A DNA stretch of 64,000 nucleotides, taken from positions 124,001-188,000 of the forward strand of contig CAVRXV010000009.1 in NCBI GenBank assembly GCA_963725255.1, written 5' to 3'. Each line of letters begins with the position of its first letter. Position 1 is the first letter of the stretch. A model generated the notes under the pieces. That model saw only the letters and a program-made list of their open reading frames with translations, had not been told where the DNA came from and did no database searches. Below are positions 9,064 to 18,070 of the stretch, one piece after another. A program made the translations under genes and the position numbers. The stretch is from JAIEPX01 sp963725255. GTDB lineage: Bacteria; Pseudomonadota; Gammaproteobacteria; JAIEPX01.

Positions 9064-10175
9064 GTCGAATCGGTCTCGCGATTATATAACGCTTTAAAGA
9101 ACTTAATAGCTTCATTCGCCAGCCCATTAGTTGTTTTGGCTATTTTGATAATATCCACAAATTTTCTCCGCGCATGCGCCATGCAACCAACCCTTACAAT
9201 GCCATTATCTTTATTCGCAAAGTTGTAGCCGGAATATGCGTCTGATTGTAGATACCCCTTGAATCCAGATAGGAATTCTTCGGCGTGGTAACCGCCGCGC
9301 GTTTCCTGGTATTCATAAACAATGCTTGGGAATATTCCACCACCACGGTAGCACCAGATATAAGATTTTGTTTTATTGCTGCGGCCAATTTCATCTAGCA
9401 CTTGCACCGTTGTTTCATCTGCCTGTGCATAGTCATAAGCAATGATATTTTCCCGCAGTAGTTTCACCAATGGATCGCATAATTTAGATACTTTGAGTAT
9501 CCAGCCACACAGACTGCTACGCGGCATATCAATGCCCAATCTATCCCAGATGCTTTGCTGCCGGTATAAAGGAATGTGGTCGCAGTATTTAGCGATAATC
9601 GTATATGCAACTAGTTCCGGTGTTGCGATGCTCTTGGGTAACAGCAGGCTTGGCATCGGCGCAATTTTGACATTCTCTTGGCATGGCTTGCAGGCATACT
9701 TTGGGCGCACATGCTGCACTACGGTAAGCTTGGCAGGGATATATTTAATTTGTTCACTAATAACTTCACCGATACGCACAAGCTGAGCACCGCAGCCGCA
9801 CGTTTTTTCATGTTCAGTGATATCATGGATAATGACTTCGCGCGGCATATCTTTCGGTATTAGCCTTCTGATCGGATGTTTTTTACGTTGGTACCCATCA
9901 ACATTAATTGTGTCATCTAGTTGGTCTTTTAGCTCACCTTCGATCTCGACCCCTGATTCATCAAATAAGTCTGATTGATAAATATTCTTTTCGGATGTAG
10001 TGCCATAGTGACGCGACTTTTCAAGCTTGAATTGACCATGATAATAAACGAATTGCGGTAGGCTGATGGTATGTTTCTCGCAGAAAGCTTTTTGAGTCAT
10101 GTCGCTAGCTAAATACTCATCTACGATTTTTCGCCACGTGGCACGCCGTTGTGTTTGTTCATTGTCTTTCATCAT
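9033..10175 (-). pseudogene. IS66 transposase: OrfA-like head fused to TnpC, truncated by frameshift
   Basis: Residues 1-50 (TWRKIVDEYLASDMTQKAFC, then HTISLPQFVYYHGQFKLEKS) look like the helix-turn-helix of the IS66 accessory protein TnpA. Immediately after comes RHYGTTSEKNIYQSDLFDE, the leucine-zipper/start region of TnpC. Next are a zinc-finger-like CGCGAQLV...CKPC block and the DDE region (DYAQADETTVQVLD, LQSDAYSGYNF, GCMAHARRKFVDI). The missing tnpB and parts of tnpA/tnpC indicate an internal deletion that fused the two genes in frame. The frame ends early at NLHHN because of the frameshift into 8662-9063. AGGAG stands 6 bases before the ATG. Confidence 0.85.
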
Positions 10176-10380
10176 GGTACTCCTGTATTAAGAGGGTGCC
10201 AGAATGCAGGATTATTATGAGGTCAGAAAGATGTAATTGCCTGAACGTTTACAGTCTTTTCAACTCCGTGCTAAGTTTTTATTTCTGTGGCTCTGGAAAG
10301 CTTTCTAAAAAAAAGCGAGCAGACTCTCTCGTCTTAGCTTGTGGCAAAAAATCTAATTCTCCTGAGTCGCGTAGGCGAAG

Positions 10381-10471
10381 AATCCGACTTTCTTGGAGAA
10401 AAATAAAGCGCAGCGAGGGGGACCCAAGCGAGCCATTTTCGGAAAGACAGTCGGATTGTAACGCCGACTTT
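10381..10471. repeat. Stem-loop and dispersed repeat, copy B
   Basis: The 250-bp gap between the IS66 end and lapB holds no gene. AATCCGACTTTCTT (10381) pairs imperfectly with AAGACAGTCGGATT (ending 10456). The right part, 10439-10471, is a reversed, diverged copy of 3861-3893 (shared AAAGTCGGCG...CTGTCTTT). The two copies sit just outside the IS3/IS66-scarred region, in opposite orientation, but whether that placement matters is unknown. Confidence 0.5.
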
Positions 10472-10504
10472 TGAATCTCTAAAAATTATAGCGTGCGCAA
10501 CAAG

Positions 10505-11674
10505 TTAATCGCCCTCGATGCCTTGAATGGCGCGCACCGTACTCCACTGATGGCAACTCGGACACTGCCAATATAATTGATTACCCGAAAAACCGCACTG
10601 AACACACCGATAAACAGGCTTAAGCGTCAGCAATTGAGTCACAAGATTATTCAACAACTCCAACTTATCCTTCGTATCACCCACTGTATTACCCAGATAC
10701 AAATGAATCAATCGATTCAAACCTCGCAACGACGGATGATGTCGAATCTGCTCAGCCACAAAATCAATCGCTGGCCGATCACCCTCACGATGACGAATCA
10801 AATCAGACAACGCAAGAATCACCGAAATTCTTGGATGCTCCTCCAAACACTCCCACAAATAATCAAACAACAACTGCTCTTGATCTAAATGATGAAAACA
10901 CTGTCGAATAGGATCAATCGTCTCTGTAATATAATCTGGATCATTAGACTTCACCAATTTCAGCTGTTTTAAAGCCGTTTTATATTCCCCTTCCTGAATC
11001 GCTAAATCCGCCAATGCCAAACAAGCTCTCACACAATGCTTATCCGTTCTCAATGCTAACTTCAAATGCGTTTGAGCTTCATCAACTCGATTATCCAGTA
11101 ACTCTTTTACTGCTAACTCACAATAATAATGTGCAATCGTTGATTGCATTGGAATTCTTGTCATTAATTGTAATTTTTCTGCTGTTTGAACCGCTTTAAA
11201 CCACTCCTTTTCTTGCTCATAAATTGTCAGCAAATATTGCAAACTCCGTTTAACTTCACCACCAATAGACACTAACTCTAAAAATAATTTCTCTGCACGA
11301 TCCAATACACCCGCTTTTAAATAATCCTGACCTAATTCCAACATCACATGAATTCGAAGTGTTTTATCTAAATTTGGTCGCGCAATTAAATTCTGATGAA
11401 TACGAATGGCGCGATCAACTTCTCCCCGCTGTCTAAATAATGCACCCAATGCCAAATGCGTTTCTGCAGTATCGCCATTCACTTCGAGTAATTTGATGAA
11501 AACATCCACAGCGCGATCAGGTTCTTCATTGATGAGATACGTAAGGCCTAAAAAATAATCAGAAGGTATTGCGTTTTTTAAATTTGGTAAAGCGAGTTTT
11601 TCCCCTCGTCTTCCCATATACCACCCTGTAAACGCGGCAACCGGTAATAATAAAAAAAAATATTGCCACATCAT
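10505..11674 (-). CDS. lapB: Lipopolysaccharide assembly protein LapB (YciM)
   Basis: A 389-aa inner-membrane-anchored TPR protein. In E. coli LapB controls LPS synthesis by presenting LpxC to the FtsH protease. An N-terminal membrane anchor (WQYFFLLLPVAAFTGWYMG, residues 3-21) precedes a long run of TPR-like helices. The C-terminus has the rubredoxin-like zinc site CVQCGFSG...CPSCHQW, diagnostic for LapB. The gene follows lapA by 11 bp, and its AGGTGA ribosome site overlaps the lapA stop, so the pair is co-translated. Length matches E. coli LapB (389 aa). Confidence 0.95.
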   Translation of the reverse strand: MMWQYFFLLLPVAAFTGWYMGRRGEKLALPNLKNAIPSDYFLGLTYLINEEPDRAVDVFIKLLEVNGDTAETHLALGALFRQRGEVDRAIRIHQNLIARPNLDKTLRIHVMLELGQDYLKAGVLDRAEKLFLELVSIGGEVKRSLQYLLTIYEQEKEWFKAVQTAEKLQLMTRIPMQSTIAHYYCELAVKELLDNRVDEAQTHLKLALRTDKHCVRACLALADLAIQEGEYKTALKQLKLVKSNDPDYITETIDPIRQCFHHLDQEQLLFDYLWECLEEHPRISVILALSDLIRHREGDRPAIDFVAEQIRHHPSLRGLNRLIHLYLGNTVGDTKDKLELLNNLVTQLLTLKPVYRCVQCGFSGNQLYWQCPSCHQWSTVRAIQGIEGD

Positions 11675-11685
11675 TATGAAATCAC

Positions 11686-11976
11686 CTACTCAGATTGCTT
11701 AGCGGGTAATGTGCGTAAATGTTCTATCTCTTTTTCAAAAAATTTAATGCGATTTTTCATTTGTCTATTGCTACGCTTCAGACGAAAAAGTGAGGGGATT
11801 GACAACAACAAACCGATAAATGCGCCTGCAGCCAATGTAATCGTCATCAACAATGCCAACGAAATTTCTTTCGCATCAAAATAATAGTTTAATGGGACTG
11901 ACTTAGCATTTAGAATGGCAAACGAGATTCCGACTGCAATCACTAAAAGCATGAAAAGAGTTTTAATAAGTTTCAT
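11686..11976 (-). CDS. lapA: Lipopolysaccharide assembly protein LapA (YciS)
   Basis: A 96-aa inner-membrane protein with two hydrophobic segments (residues about 5-21 and 39-62) and a basic, coiled C-terminal tail (RSNRQMKNRIKFFEKEIEHL), which is the LapA layout. It works with LapB in regulating LPS assembly. The order rpsA-lapA-lapB resembles that of E. coli, except that ihfB, which lies between rpsA and lapA there, is absent; a 184-bp gap with a perfect palindrome takes its place. Confidence 0.9.
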   Translation of the reverse strand: MKLIKTLFMLLVIAVGISFAILNAKSVPLNYYFDAKEISLALLMTITLAAGAFIGLLLSIPSLFRLKRSNRQMKNRIKFFEKEIEHLRTLPAKQSE

Positions 11977-12075
11977 GGCTACCTTCCTTTACATTCTACT
12001 GGGATATACCAAAAAAAACTTTATATCCTAGGTTAACAAGATTCTAAATTCCCTCTAACTTCTTGCTAAGGGCTA

Positions 12076-12153
12076 AGGGGTCAGACCCTGACAAATGACA
12101 ACTGGAGAGACAAATTTGTCTCTCCAGTTGTCATTTGTCAGGGTCTGACCCCT
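12076..12153. repeat. Perfect 78-bp palindrome of the GGGGTCA family
   Basis: Two 39-base arms, beginning AGGGGTCAGACCCTGACAAA and meeting at CAAA/TTTG with no loop, are exactly complementary. The element lies 8 bp after the rpsA stop (12161) and before lapA. It has the terminal GGGGTCAG/CTGACCCC shared with the other palindromes in this window but its own arm sequence. As RNA it would form a very long hairpin that could terminate or stabilise the rpsA message. Confidence 0.95.
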
Positions 12154-12160
12154 AAAACGA

Positions 12161-13834
12161 TTAAGACTCGCTTTTTCCACCACCCATTTTTTCTTTCAAG
12201 ATATCACCTAAGGTCGCACTCGGAGGAGGTGCAGAACCTTCTTGAGCTTCACGTTGACTGCCCTGAGCTTGAGGATCTTTCATTGATAAAGAAACCATTC
12301 TGCCTTTGCGATCGGGTCCTAATATACGCGCTTCCACTTCTTCATCCACTTTCAGGAAATCACGCACATCATTCACACGCTCGTTGCTAATTTCGCCGGC
12401 ACGAATAACACCTTGGATATCATTACCCAAATCAACGATTGCTCGTTTAGCATCAACTTCAATAACTTTTGCTGAAACTCTAGAACCTTTCTCGTGTTTA
12501 TCAAAAAAGTTTCCGAGTGGATCTGGTTGTAATTGTTTGATACCGAGTGAAATACGTTCACGATCAGGATCAATAGCAAGAATAATTGCTTCGACTTCTT
12601 GACCTTTAGTGTATAGACGAACTGCAGTTTCGCCAGGCTCTGTCCAAGAAATATCCGACAGATGTACTAAACCATCAATACCACCTTCAAGTCCGATAAA
12701 AATACCAAAATCAGTAATTGATTTAATACTACCTTTAATGATTTCGTCTTTTTTGTGGTTTTGAGAATACGCTTCCCATGGATTGGTTTGGCACTGTTTA
12801 ATACCGAGTGAAATACGACGACGATCTTCGTCGATATCCAACACGATCACTTCAACTTCATCACCCAATTGAACTACTTTTGAAGGATGAATATTTTTGT
12901 TGGTCCAATCCATTTCAGACATGTGAACCAAACCTTCAATACCTTCCTCCAATTGAACAAAGCAACCATAATCAGCAATATTGGTGACAGAACCGAATAA
13001 ACGTGTGTTAACTGGGTAACGTCGTGCAATATTTTCCCATGGATCTTCACCCATTTGTTTGAGACCTAGAGAAACACGTTTTTTATCTTTGTCGAATTTC
13101 AAGACTTTCACAGAAATTTCATCGCCGACATTGAGAATTTCGCTCGGATGTTTAACGCGTTTCCATGACATATCCGTGATATGCAATAGACCGTCGATAC
13201 CACCCAAATCAACGAAGGCACCATAATCAGTGATATTTTTAACAACACCAAGGATTTCCTGACCTTCTTCTATCTTATCGAGCAATGCTTCGCGTTCTGC
13301 GCCTGATTCTGCTTCAACAACAGCACGTCGTGAAACAACGATATTGCTGCGTTTTTGGTCCATTTTAATCAGTTTAAATTCAAGTTCTTTACCTTCTAAA
13401 TACCCTGGATCACGAACGGGACGTACATCAACGAGTGAGCCTGGTAAGAATGCACGAATATTATTAATCGCGACGGTAAACCCGCCTTTAACACGTTCGA
13501 TGATGATACCTGTAATGGTTTCATGATTTTTGTAGGCTTTTTCAAGCTCTGTCCACGCTTCAATTCGTTTCGCTTTTTCACGAGATAGACGAGTTGCGCC
13601 GAAACCATCTTCTATAGCTTCGATCATCACATCAATTTGATCGCCAGGTTTTACTTCGACCTCGCCTCGATTGTTTTTGAATTCCTCGAGATCGATCACT
13701 GCGTCTGACTTTAATCCAGCGTTAACAAGAACTGCATCTTGTCCAATCGCCACAATACTTGCTCTAACGATAGAGCCCACACGGAGATTATTCTGTTCCA
13801 AACTCTCCGCTAAAAGTTCTGCAAAAGTTGTCAT
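12161..13834 (-). CDS. rpsA: 30S ribosomal protein S1
   Basis: A 557-aa protein with six S1 RNA-binding repeats, as in E. coli S1 (557 aa). It brings mRNA to the 30S subunit. Repeat signatures recur: ITDYGAFVDLGGIDGLLHIT, VTNIADYGCFVQLEEGIEGL, ITDFGIFIGLEGGIDGLVHL. The C-terminus ends in a polar tail after GDILKEKMGGG. It follows cmk by 74 bp on the same strand, the usual cmk-rpsA order. The ATG at 13834 has GTAGGT about 7 bases upstream. Confidence 0.98.
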   Translation of the reverse strand: MTTFAELLAESLEQNNLRVGSIVRASIVAIGQDAVLVNAGLKSDAVIDLEEFKNNRGEVEVKPGDQIDVMIEAIEDGFGATRLSREKAKRIEAWTELEKAYKNHETITGIIIERVKGGFTVAINNIRAFLPGSLVDVRPVRDPGYLEGKELEFKLIKMDQKRSNIVVSRRAVVEAESGAEREALLDKIEEGQEILGVVKNITDYGAFVDLGGIDGLLHITDMSWKRVKHPSEILNVGDEISVKVLKFDKDKKRVSLGLKQMGEDPWENIARRYPVNTRLFGSVTNIADYGCFVQLEEGIEGLVHMSEMDWTNKNIHPSKVVQLGDEVEVIVLDIDEDRRRISLGIKQCQTNPWEAYSQNHKKDEIIKGSIKSITDFGIFIGLEGGIDGLVHLSDISWTEPGETAVRLYTKGQEVEAIILAIDPDRERISLGIKQLQPDPLGNFFDKHEKGSRVSAKVIEVDAKRAIVDLGNDIQGVIRAGEISNERVNDVRDFLKVDEEVEARILGPDRKGRMVSLSMKDPQAQGSQREAQEGSAPPPSATLGDILKEKMGGGKSES

Positions 13835-13908
13835 TAAAAATACCTACACATTTTCGGTTAGTTAATTTCATCCCCACACTGTGCGTGAAACACCGGTGGG
13901 AACCCCAA

Positions 13909-14610
13909 TTACAGTCGCTCTTTGACCAATTCGAGCACCTTTGTCAAAACCTCATCGGCTGTCAAATCGCTGGTATCGACAATCACCGCATCTGCAGCGG
14001 CTACCATCGGAGCAATTAGACGTTGACTATCTCGAGCGTCTCGAGCTGCAAGCTCCTGTAAAATCTGTGAAAGTTTAACATCTAACCCGTTGGCCTTCAA
14101 CTGCTTATAACGTCGCTGTGCTCTGACCTCCGGGGAAGCATGAAGATAAATTTTCAAGGTGGCATCTGGGAAAATAACCGTTCCCATATCTCGACCATCG
14201 GTGACCAATCCTGGTGCCTCTCGAAAAGCGCGTTGGCGAGCCAGTAAGGCTCTACGAACCTCTTTATTCGCAGCTAATTGTGAGGCTAAATGGCCTATGG
14301 CTTCTGTGTGCAGTTCAGACGCCACATCTCGGCCTTCAAATAAAACCTGCCAATGATCGTTGCCGAACTCAAATTCCACAGGAAGCTGTTCAGCCAGTGA
14401 TTCAATGGTATTAAGATCATCCTGGGGAATATTTCGACCTAAAACGGCTAAAGCCAATATGCGATATAACGCCCCACTATCCAGAAAATGCCAGTTTAAA
14501 TAGCGAGCGACCTGTCGCCCCAAAGTTCCTTTACCCGTTCCACTAGGACCATCAATGGTGATGACAGGAATGTTGGAAGATGATGTTTTATCGGTGTTTT
14601 CACTGGACAT
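13909..14610 (-). CDS. cmk: Cytidylate kinase
   Basis: Phosphorylates CMP and dCMP in the cytoplasm. The P-loop is VITIDGPSGTGKGTLGRQVA. The CMP-binding region follows (FLDSGALYRILALAVL), then the TDGRDMGTVIFPDA block and the RRYKQLKANG lid. I prefer the ATG at 14610 (AAGG about 10 bases upstream) over the GTG at 14628 six codons earlier. Length (233 aa) fits the family. It heads the cmk-rpsA-lapA-lapB gene series; the next gene upstream is a divergently functioning large unknown protein on the same strand. Confidence 0.96.
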   Translation of the reverse strand: MSSENTDKTSSSNIPVITIDGPSGTGKGTLGRQVARYLNWHFLDSGALYRILALAVLGRNIPQDDLNTIESLAEQLPVEFEFGNDHWQVLFEGRDVASELHTEAIGHLASQLAANKEVRRALLARQRAFREAPGLVTDGRDMGTVIFPDATLKIYLHASPEVRAQRRYKQLKANGLDVKLSQILQELAARDARDSQRLIAPMVAAADAVIVDTSDLTADEVLTKVLELVKERL

Positions 14611-14712
14611 ATTGATCGACCTTATCACTCGTAATGCATTGGCTCGAGTTTATCTTATTGAGTGTTCGCAATCAAATAGACAATTTCAAAACAACACAAA
14701 GTCATTTCACTA

Positions 14713-17700
14713 TTAAACAGTTAACTCAGGACTCGGTGTATGATCAATATTTGAGGATTCGGCCATTTTTTTTTGTAATCCTTTTTCGTACTCGAAGATT
14801 AGCTTTTTCCAAACCTTCAAACAATCATATACTTCACGATTAAAGGTAACGTCACGTGATTTTTCTTTTCCAAATTGGAATCGAGGAGTTGACTTAACTG
14901 CCTTCTCAAATAAATCAAAAATATTATTTAACGTTTTTTTACCCACTTTTTCATCAGGGATTTCTGCATAAGAGAAATACGAACATAATTCAGTCATAAT
15001 TTCAGGATGATATTCTTTTGCAAGAGAAAATGGAGGGGTTCCCTCAAAATAAAATTGATCAAGTTTAGTTTGAATAGATTGCAGAGTTTTCCAATCTGAT
15101 CTAGGCCATATGAATGATCGATTAAAGTGCCTAACAAGCAATATGAGAACAATCTCTCTGGTAACCCTTGGACCCAAACCATAAAGTAGATCTTTTGATA
15201 AAACCGATTTTGGTGATGGACAATGATGAAAAAGTTCGTATAGATCCCAAAACTCATTTGATCTCAAATCTACTTTAAGTCTAAAGTTTCGCAACAAAAA
15301 GGAAGCTAACTTATCAAAATGGCGGATCGCAGCTCTTCTAAAATGCTCTATTTTCACCGAGATGCTGTACTTTTTTATATATGCAATAATCTCATTTTCT
15401 GAGAATTCGTCACCAAGCATCTCCATAATAAAATAGCCTTTAGTCTCATCGGAATATTCTGAATTACTCATCCACGAATTTAATATATTTACAGCTTTTT
15501 TAACAAGAACTAAATCAAATAAGCGTTTAGCTGTTTCTTCAGAAATATGCGGGGAAAGTTCGAATAGCCTCCAGATTCCTTCATATCGATGTACTCTAAC
15601 AATTTCTTCGAAACGAATTTTGAGACTTTCTCTGAACAGTGTATTCCATTCTTCTGATTCTACAGATATCTGCATTGCAGATTGATATCGTTCGAGTAGA
15701 AATTCTCTTGATGCTGAATCATCAGCTTCATAAGTTGCTATGATCTCAAAACTAATTCGCTTTAGTGTATCGTCATCGCGAACTTGAAATTCATAATCTA
15801 TTAATTGAACTAATAATTCTGTAGAAGTTTGACCATTAATAATTGCATAAAATACCGTCGATACCGTTTGGCTTTTGTTATTGATTTTACGCCTAAAGGG
15901 TTTAGCGCCAGCATTTAATAGCATCATTGCAATCTCAAAATTATTATGTTTGCAGGCATTTAACGCCGCAAGATCAAATTCAGCATTATCATCTTCATCA
16001 GTGGACCTTTGAGCAAAAAGTTTAACCATTTCCCAATCACGATTGTCACTGGCTATACTCATTGGAGATTCAGATCCATTTCGAACGATACTAACACCCA
16101 TCTCTAACAGCATTCGAGCAAGAGCATGTTCCTTTGTTCGAGCAGCAGCACACAATAATTTACTTAATAATGCTTGATTTTCCACCTTGAATTCTTTTAG
16201 ACAAAGCTTTATGGTATAACATCTATCGTGTAATGCCGCCAGTTTAAGCATCTCCTCTAAGCCGAAATAATCCATCTGTCGAGGATTACCCTTCTCAGCA
16301 ATATGGTTGACTAATAATATTTTTTCAGTAGTTAACATTTCTTTTTCAGAACCTGTTTCTTGGATGAGTTGATCAGCTAATTCAAATTCTTCGACTAAAA
16401 TAAATTCACTAATACAAGGATCATTTTTTTTAATTAAATTTGTAGAGAGTAAATACTCAATGATTTCTCTTTTTAAATTAGGGCTACAACGTGATGGGCG
16501 AAGTAAACGCATTAACAGTCGTATACGACCATTATTAATCATATGAAGAGCTAATGGAACCTTTTCAACCTCTTCTCTTAAGATATCGAGGTTGATTTCT
16601 TTTAAGCCAAGCAAAAATTCATAGGACCTTAATATATAAAGTGCTTGCCTACTATCACCATTATTAATGTGAAACTTTTTATAAGCTTGTTTTTGATCAT
16701 CCCTATGCATGGCTTCAGTATAAAATCGTAGATGTCTTTTCTCGTGATTAAACTGTCTAGGGAAATAAAAAATAACGGGTAATCTATAGTTATTATTGAC
16801 GACTAAACCTTGTTTTTTAGCATAAACACAATAATGTTCCCAAAGCTCCTCAGCAAAATCATACGCTAATAATCGAGCTTCTAGAGAATTTGCGCAAATA
16901 CACACTGCACTACGGTAAGGATTAAATCGTAAACGAGCCAATAGTTCATTAGTAGTATCATTCCACTTATCTCTGAGTGAATTGTACTTTTTAAAGGTTC
17001 GAATTTCTCTCGATGAAAAAAATAGTCTATCTTTTGACTGATAAGTGCCCAATTTTATTTTGGCTGCTTCGTAGTCATCAGCTTCAAATTTTCGACCGAC
17101 TGTCCCGCCATCATCCATGAGCAAACGCTGAATGTGTGCATCTTGAATGTCAGTGATCAAACCATACAACGTATCATTACGATCTGTTGTCAAACCAAAG
17201 GGTGGACTTTGTATATCACCGATCAAAGTGCAAGATTGTGCTTGTGTGTATCCTTGTTTTTGTTGAGGAGTCAGCATCGGCTTTTTATCAAGTCGCAACA
17301 TTACCTTTCCATCATGTGTCACAATATAAGGTTTCCGATTCTTTGGGCGTAGATTTGCCAGACGTCTTTGATTATTTTCACCAGGAATGATCCCCGATAT
17401 AAATTGATGGCTAAAATCATATCTATCCGCACGCAAAGTTTTCAACAATGTATCGTGTAAATAGTGTGGAAATAGCTTGCCTTCTTCATCTGTAAAGTAA
17501 CGACTATAGAAAAATGTGAGATCTTCAGGTAAATATAAAATCCCCGAAGACTCTTTTAGTAAATCGTCATTTTCAAAGGGGAGAATGTGCTGGAGAAATA
17601 ATTTGAATGATAATGCACTTTGAGTGTCTTCTCCGAAATCGAGTTTCCAGGTTGAATTTTCGCCAATAAAAGACCGTTTATACTTTCCTGCAAATACTGC

Positions 17701-17991
17701 AACAATATGGGAATAAAGATGCTCATTTAAAGGCGTATATTTTTCAAGGTAAGATTGTACATGGACCCAAGACAAAATAACTTCAACATCATCGATAAGA
17801 ACGGATTTTCCACAGTAACGAATCACTATTTCAATCAAAACTCTAAGTTTAAGTCGAGAATCGATGATCAATCCAGTGTAAAGACTCAATATTTCAGTCA
17901 AAACTTTGTGTTTAGGTCGCGCCATAGCGACGGGGTTCAGCTCTAATAGTTCTGCAGTTTCATCAAGTATATGAAAAATATTGTCTGACAT
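14713..17991 (-). CDS. Large putative effector, paralogue of the protein at 21963-26117
   Basis: A 1092-aa protein that I cannot assign to a named family. Residues about 160-600 match residues about 70-510 of the 1384-aa protein encoded at 21963. Shared blocks include GIIPGENNQRRLANLRPKNR, LLARLRFNPYRSAVCICANS and LEARLLAYDFAEELWEH, and both carry ALxMxxNGxxRxLMRxLR. Degenerate ankyrin-like units follow at about 610-720 (HALARMLLEMGVSIVRNGSE; FEIAMMLLNAGAKPFRR). There is no signal peptide or membrane span. The paralogues lie on either side of serC-gyrA, transcribed away from each other relative to gyrA. Size, ankyrin-like repeats and species-restricted look suggest a secreted effector; that is inference. 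Confidence 0.6.
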   Translation of the reverse strand: MSDNIFHILDETAELLELNPVAMARPKHKVLTEILSLYTGLIIDSRLKLRVLIEIVIRYCGKSVLIDDVEVILSWVHVQSYLEKYTPLNEHLYSHIVAVFAGKYKRSFIGENSTWKLDFGEDTQSALSFKLFLQHILPFENDDLLKESSGILYLPEDLTFFYSRYFTDEEGKLFPHYLHDTLLKTLRADRYDFSHQFISGIIPGENNQRRLANLRPKNRKPYIVTHDGKVMLRLDKKPMLTPQQKQGYTQAQSCTLIGDIQSPPFGLTTDRNDTLYGLITDIQDAHIQRLLMDDGGTVGRKFEADDYEAAKIKLGTYQSKDRLFFSSREIRTFKKYNSLRDKWNDTTNELLARLRFNPYRSAVCICANSLEARLLAYDFAEELWEHYCVYAKKQGLVVNNNYRLPVIFYFPRQFNHEKRHLRFYTEAMHRDDQKQAYKKFHINNGDSRQALYILRSYEFLLGLKEINLDILREEVEKVPLALHMINNGRIRLLMRLLRPSRCSPNLKREIIEYLLSTNLIKKNDPCISEFILVEEFELADQLIQETGSEKEMLTTEKILLVNHIAEKGNPRQMDYFGLEEMLKLAALHDRCYTIKLCLKEFKVENQALLSKLLCAAARTKEHALARMLLEMGVSIVRNGSESPMSIASDNRDWEMVKLFAQRSTDEDDNAEFDLAALNACKHNNFEIAMMLLNAGAKPFRRKINNKSQTVSTVFYAIINGQTSTELLVQLIDYEFQVRDDDTLKRISFEIIATYEADDSASREFLLERYQSAMQISVESEEWNTLFRESLKIRFEEIVRVHRYEGIWRLFELSPHISEETAKRLFDLVLVKKAVNILNSWMSNSEYSDETKGYFIMEMLGDEFSENEIIAYIKKYSISVKIEHFRRAAIRHFDKLASFLLRNFRLKVDLRSNEFWDLYELFHHCPSPKSVLSKDLLYGLGPRVTREIVLILLVRHFNRSFIWPRSDWKTLQSIQTKLDQFYFEGTPPFSLAKEYHPEIMTELCSYFSYAEIPDEKVGKKTLNNIFDLFEKAVKSTPRFQFGKEKSRDVTFNREVYDCLKVWKKLIFEYEKGLQKKMAESSNIDHTPSPELTV

Positions 17992-18070
17992 AGTCTTTAC
18001 TATTGATTAGTTAATTATGCCATTTATATCATAATTAATAAGATTTATCAATTTAAATTGCATAAAAAAT

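Larger units (their letters stand above)
8631..10252 (-). mobile_element. Decayed IS66-family element
   Basis: Both ends carry GTAAACGTT as inverted repeats: plus strand at 8631, and as AACGTTTAC ending at 10252. This resembles the GTAAGCG-type ends of IS66 elements. No 8-bp target duplication is visible (TTTTTTAT on the left, AGTCTTTT on the right). At 1622 bp it is shorter than the usual 2.5 kb. It contains no tnpB, an orfA-like N-terminus joined directly to tnpC, and a frameshift inside tnpC. It is therefore probably an immobile internal-deletion derivative. Confidence 0.8.

Noticed and set aside
8623..10260. 8-bp target duplication around the IS66 element
   Set aside because: Flanks TTTTTTAT and AGTCTTTT do not match; either decayed or the ends were rearranged.
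10151..10474. Plus-strand open frame across the IS66 right end
   Set aside because: It crosses the transposon border and a repeat, and has Arg/Ser-rich composition typical of non-coding frames.
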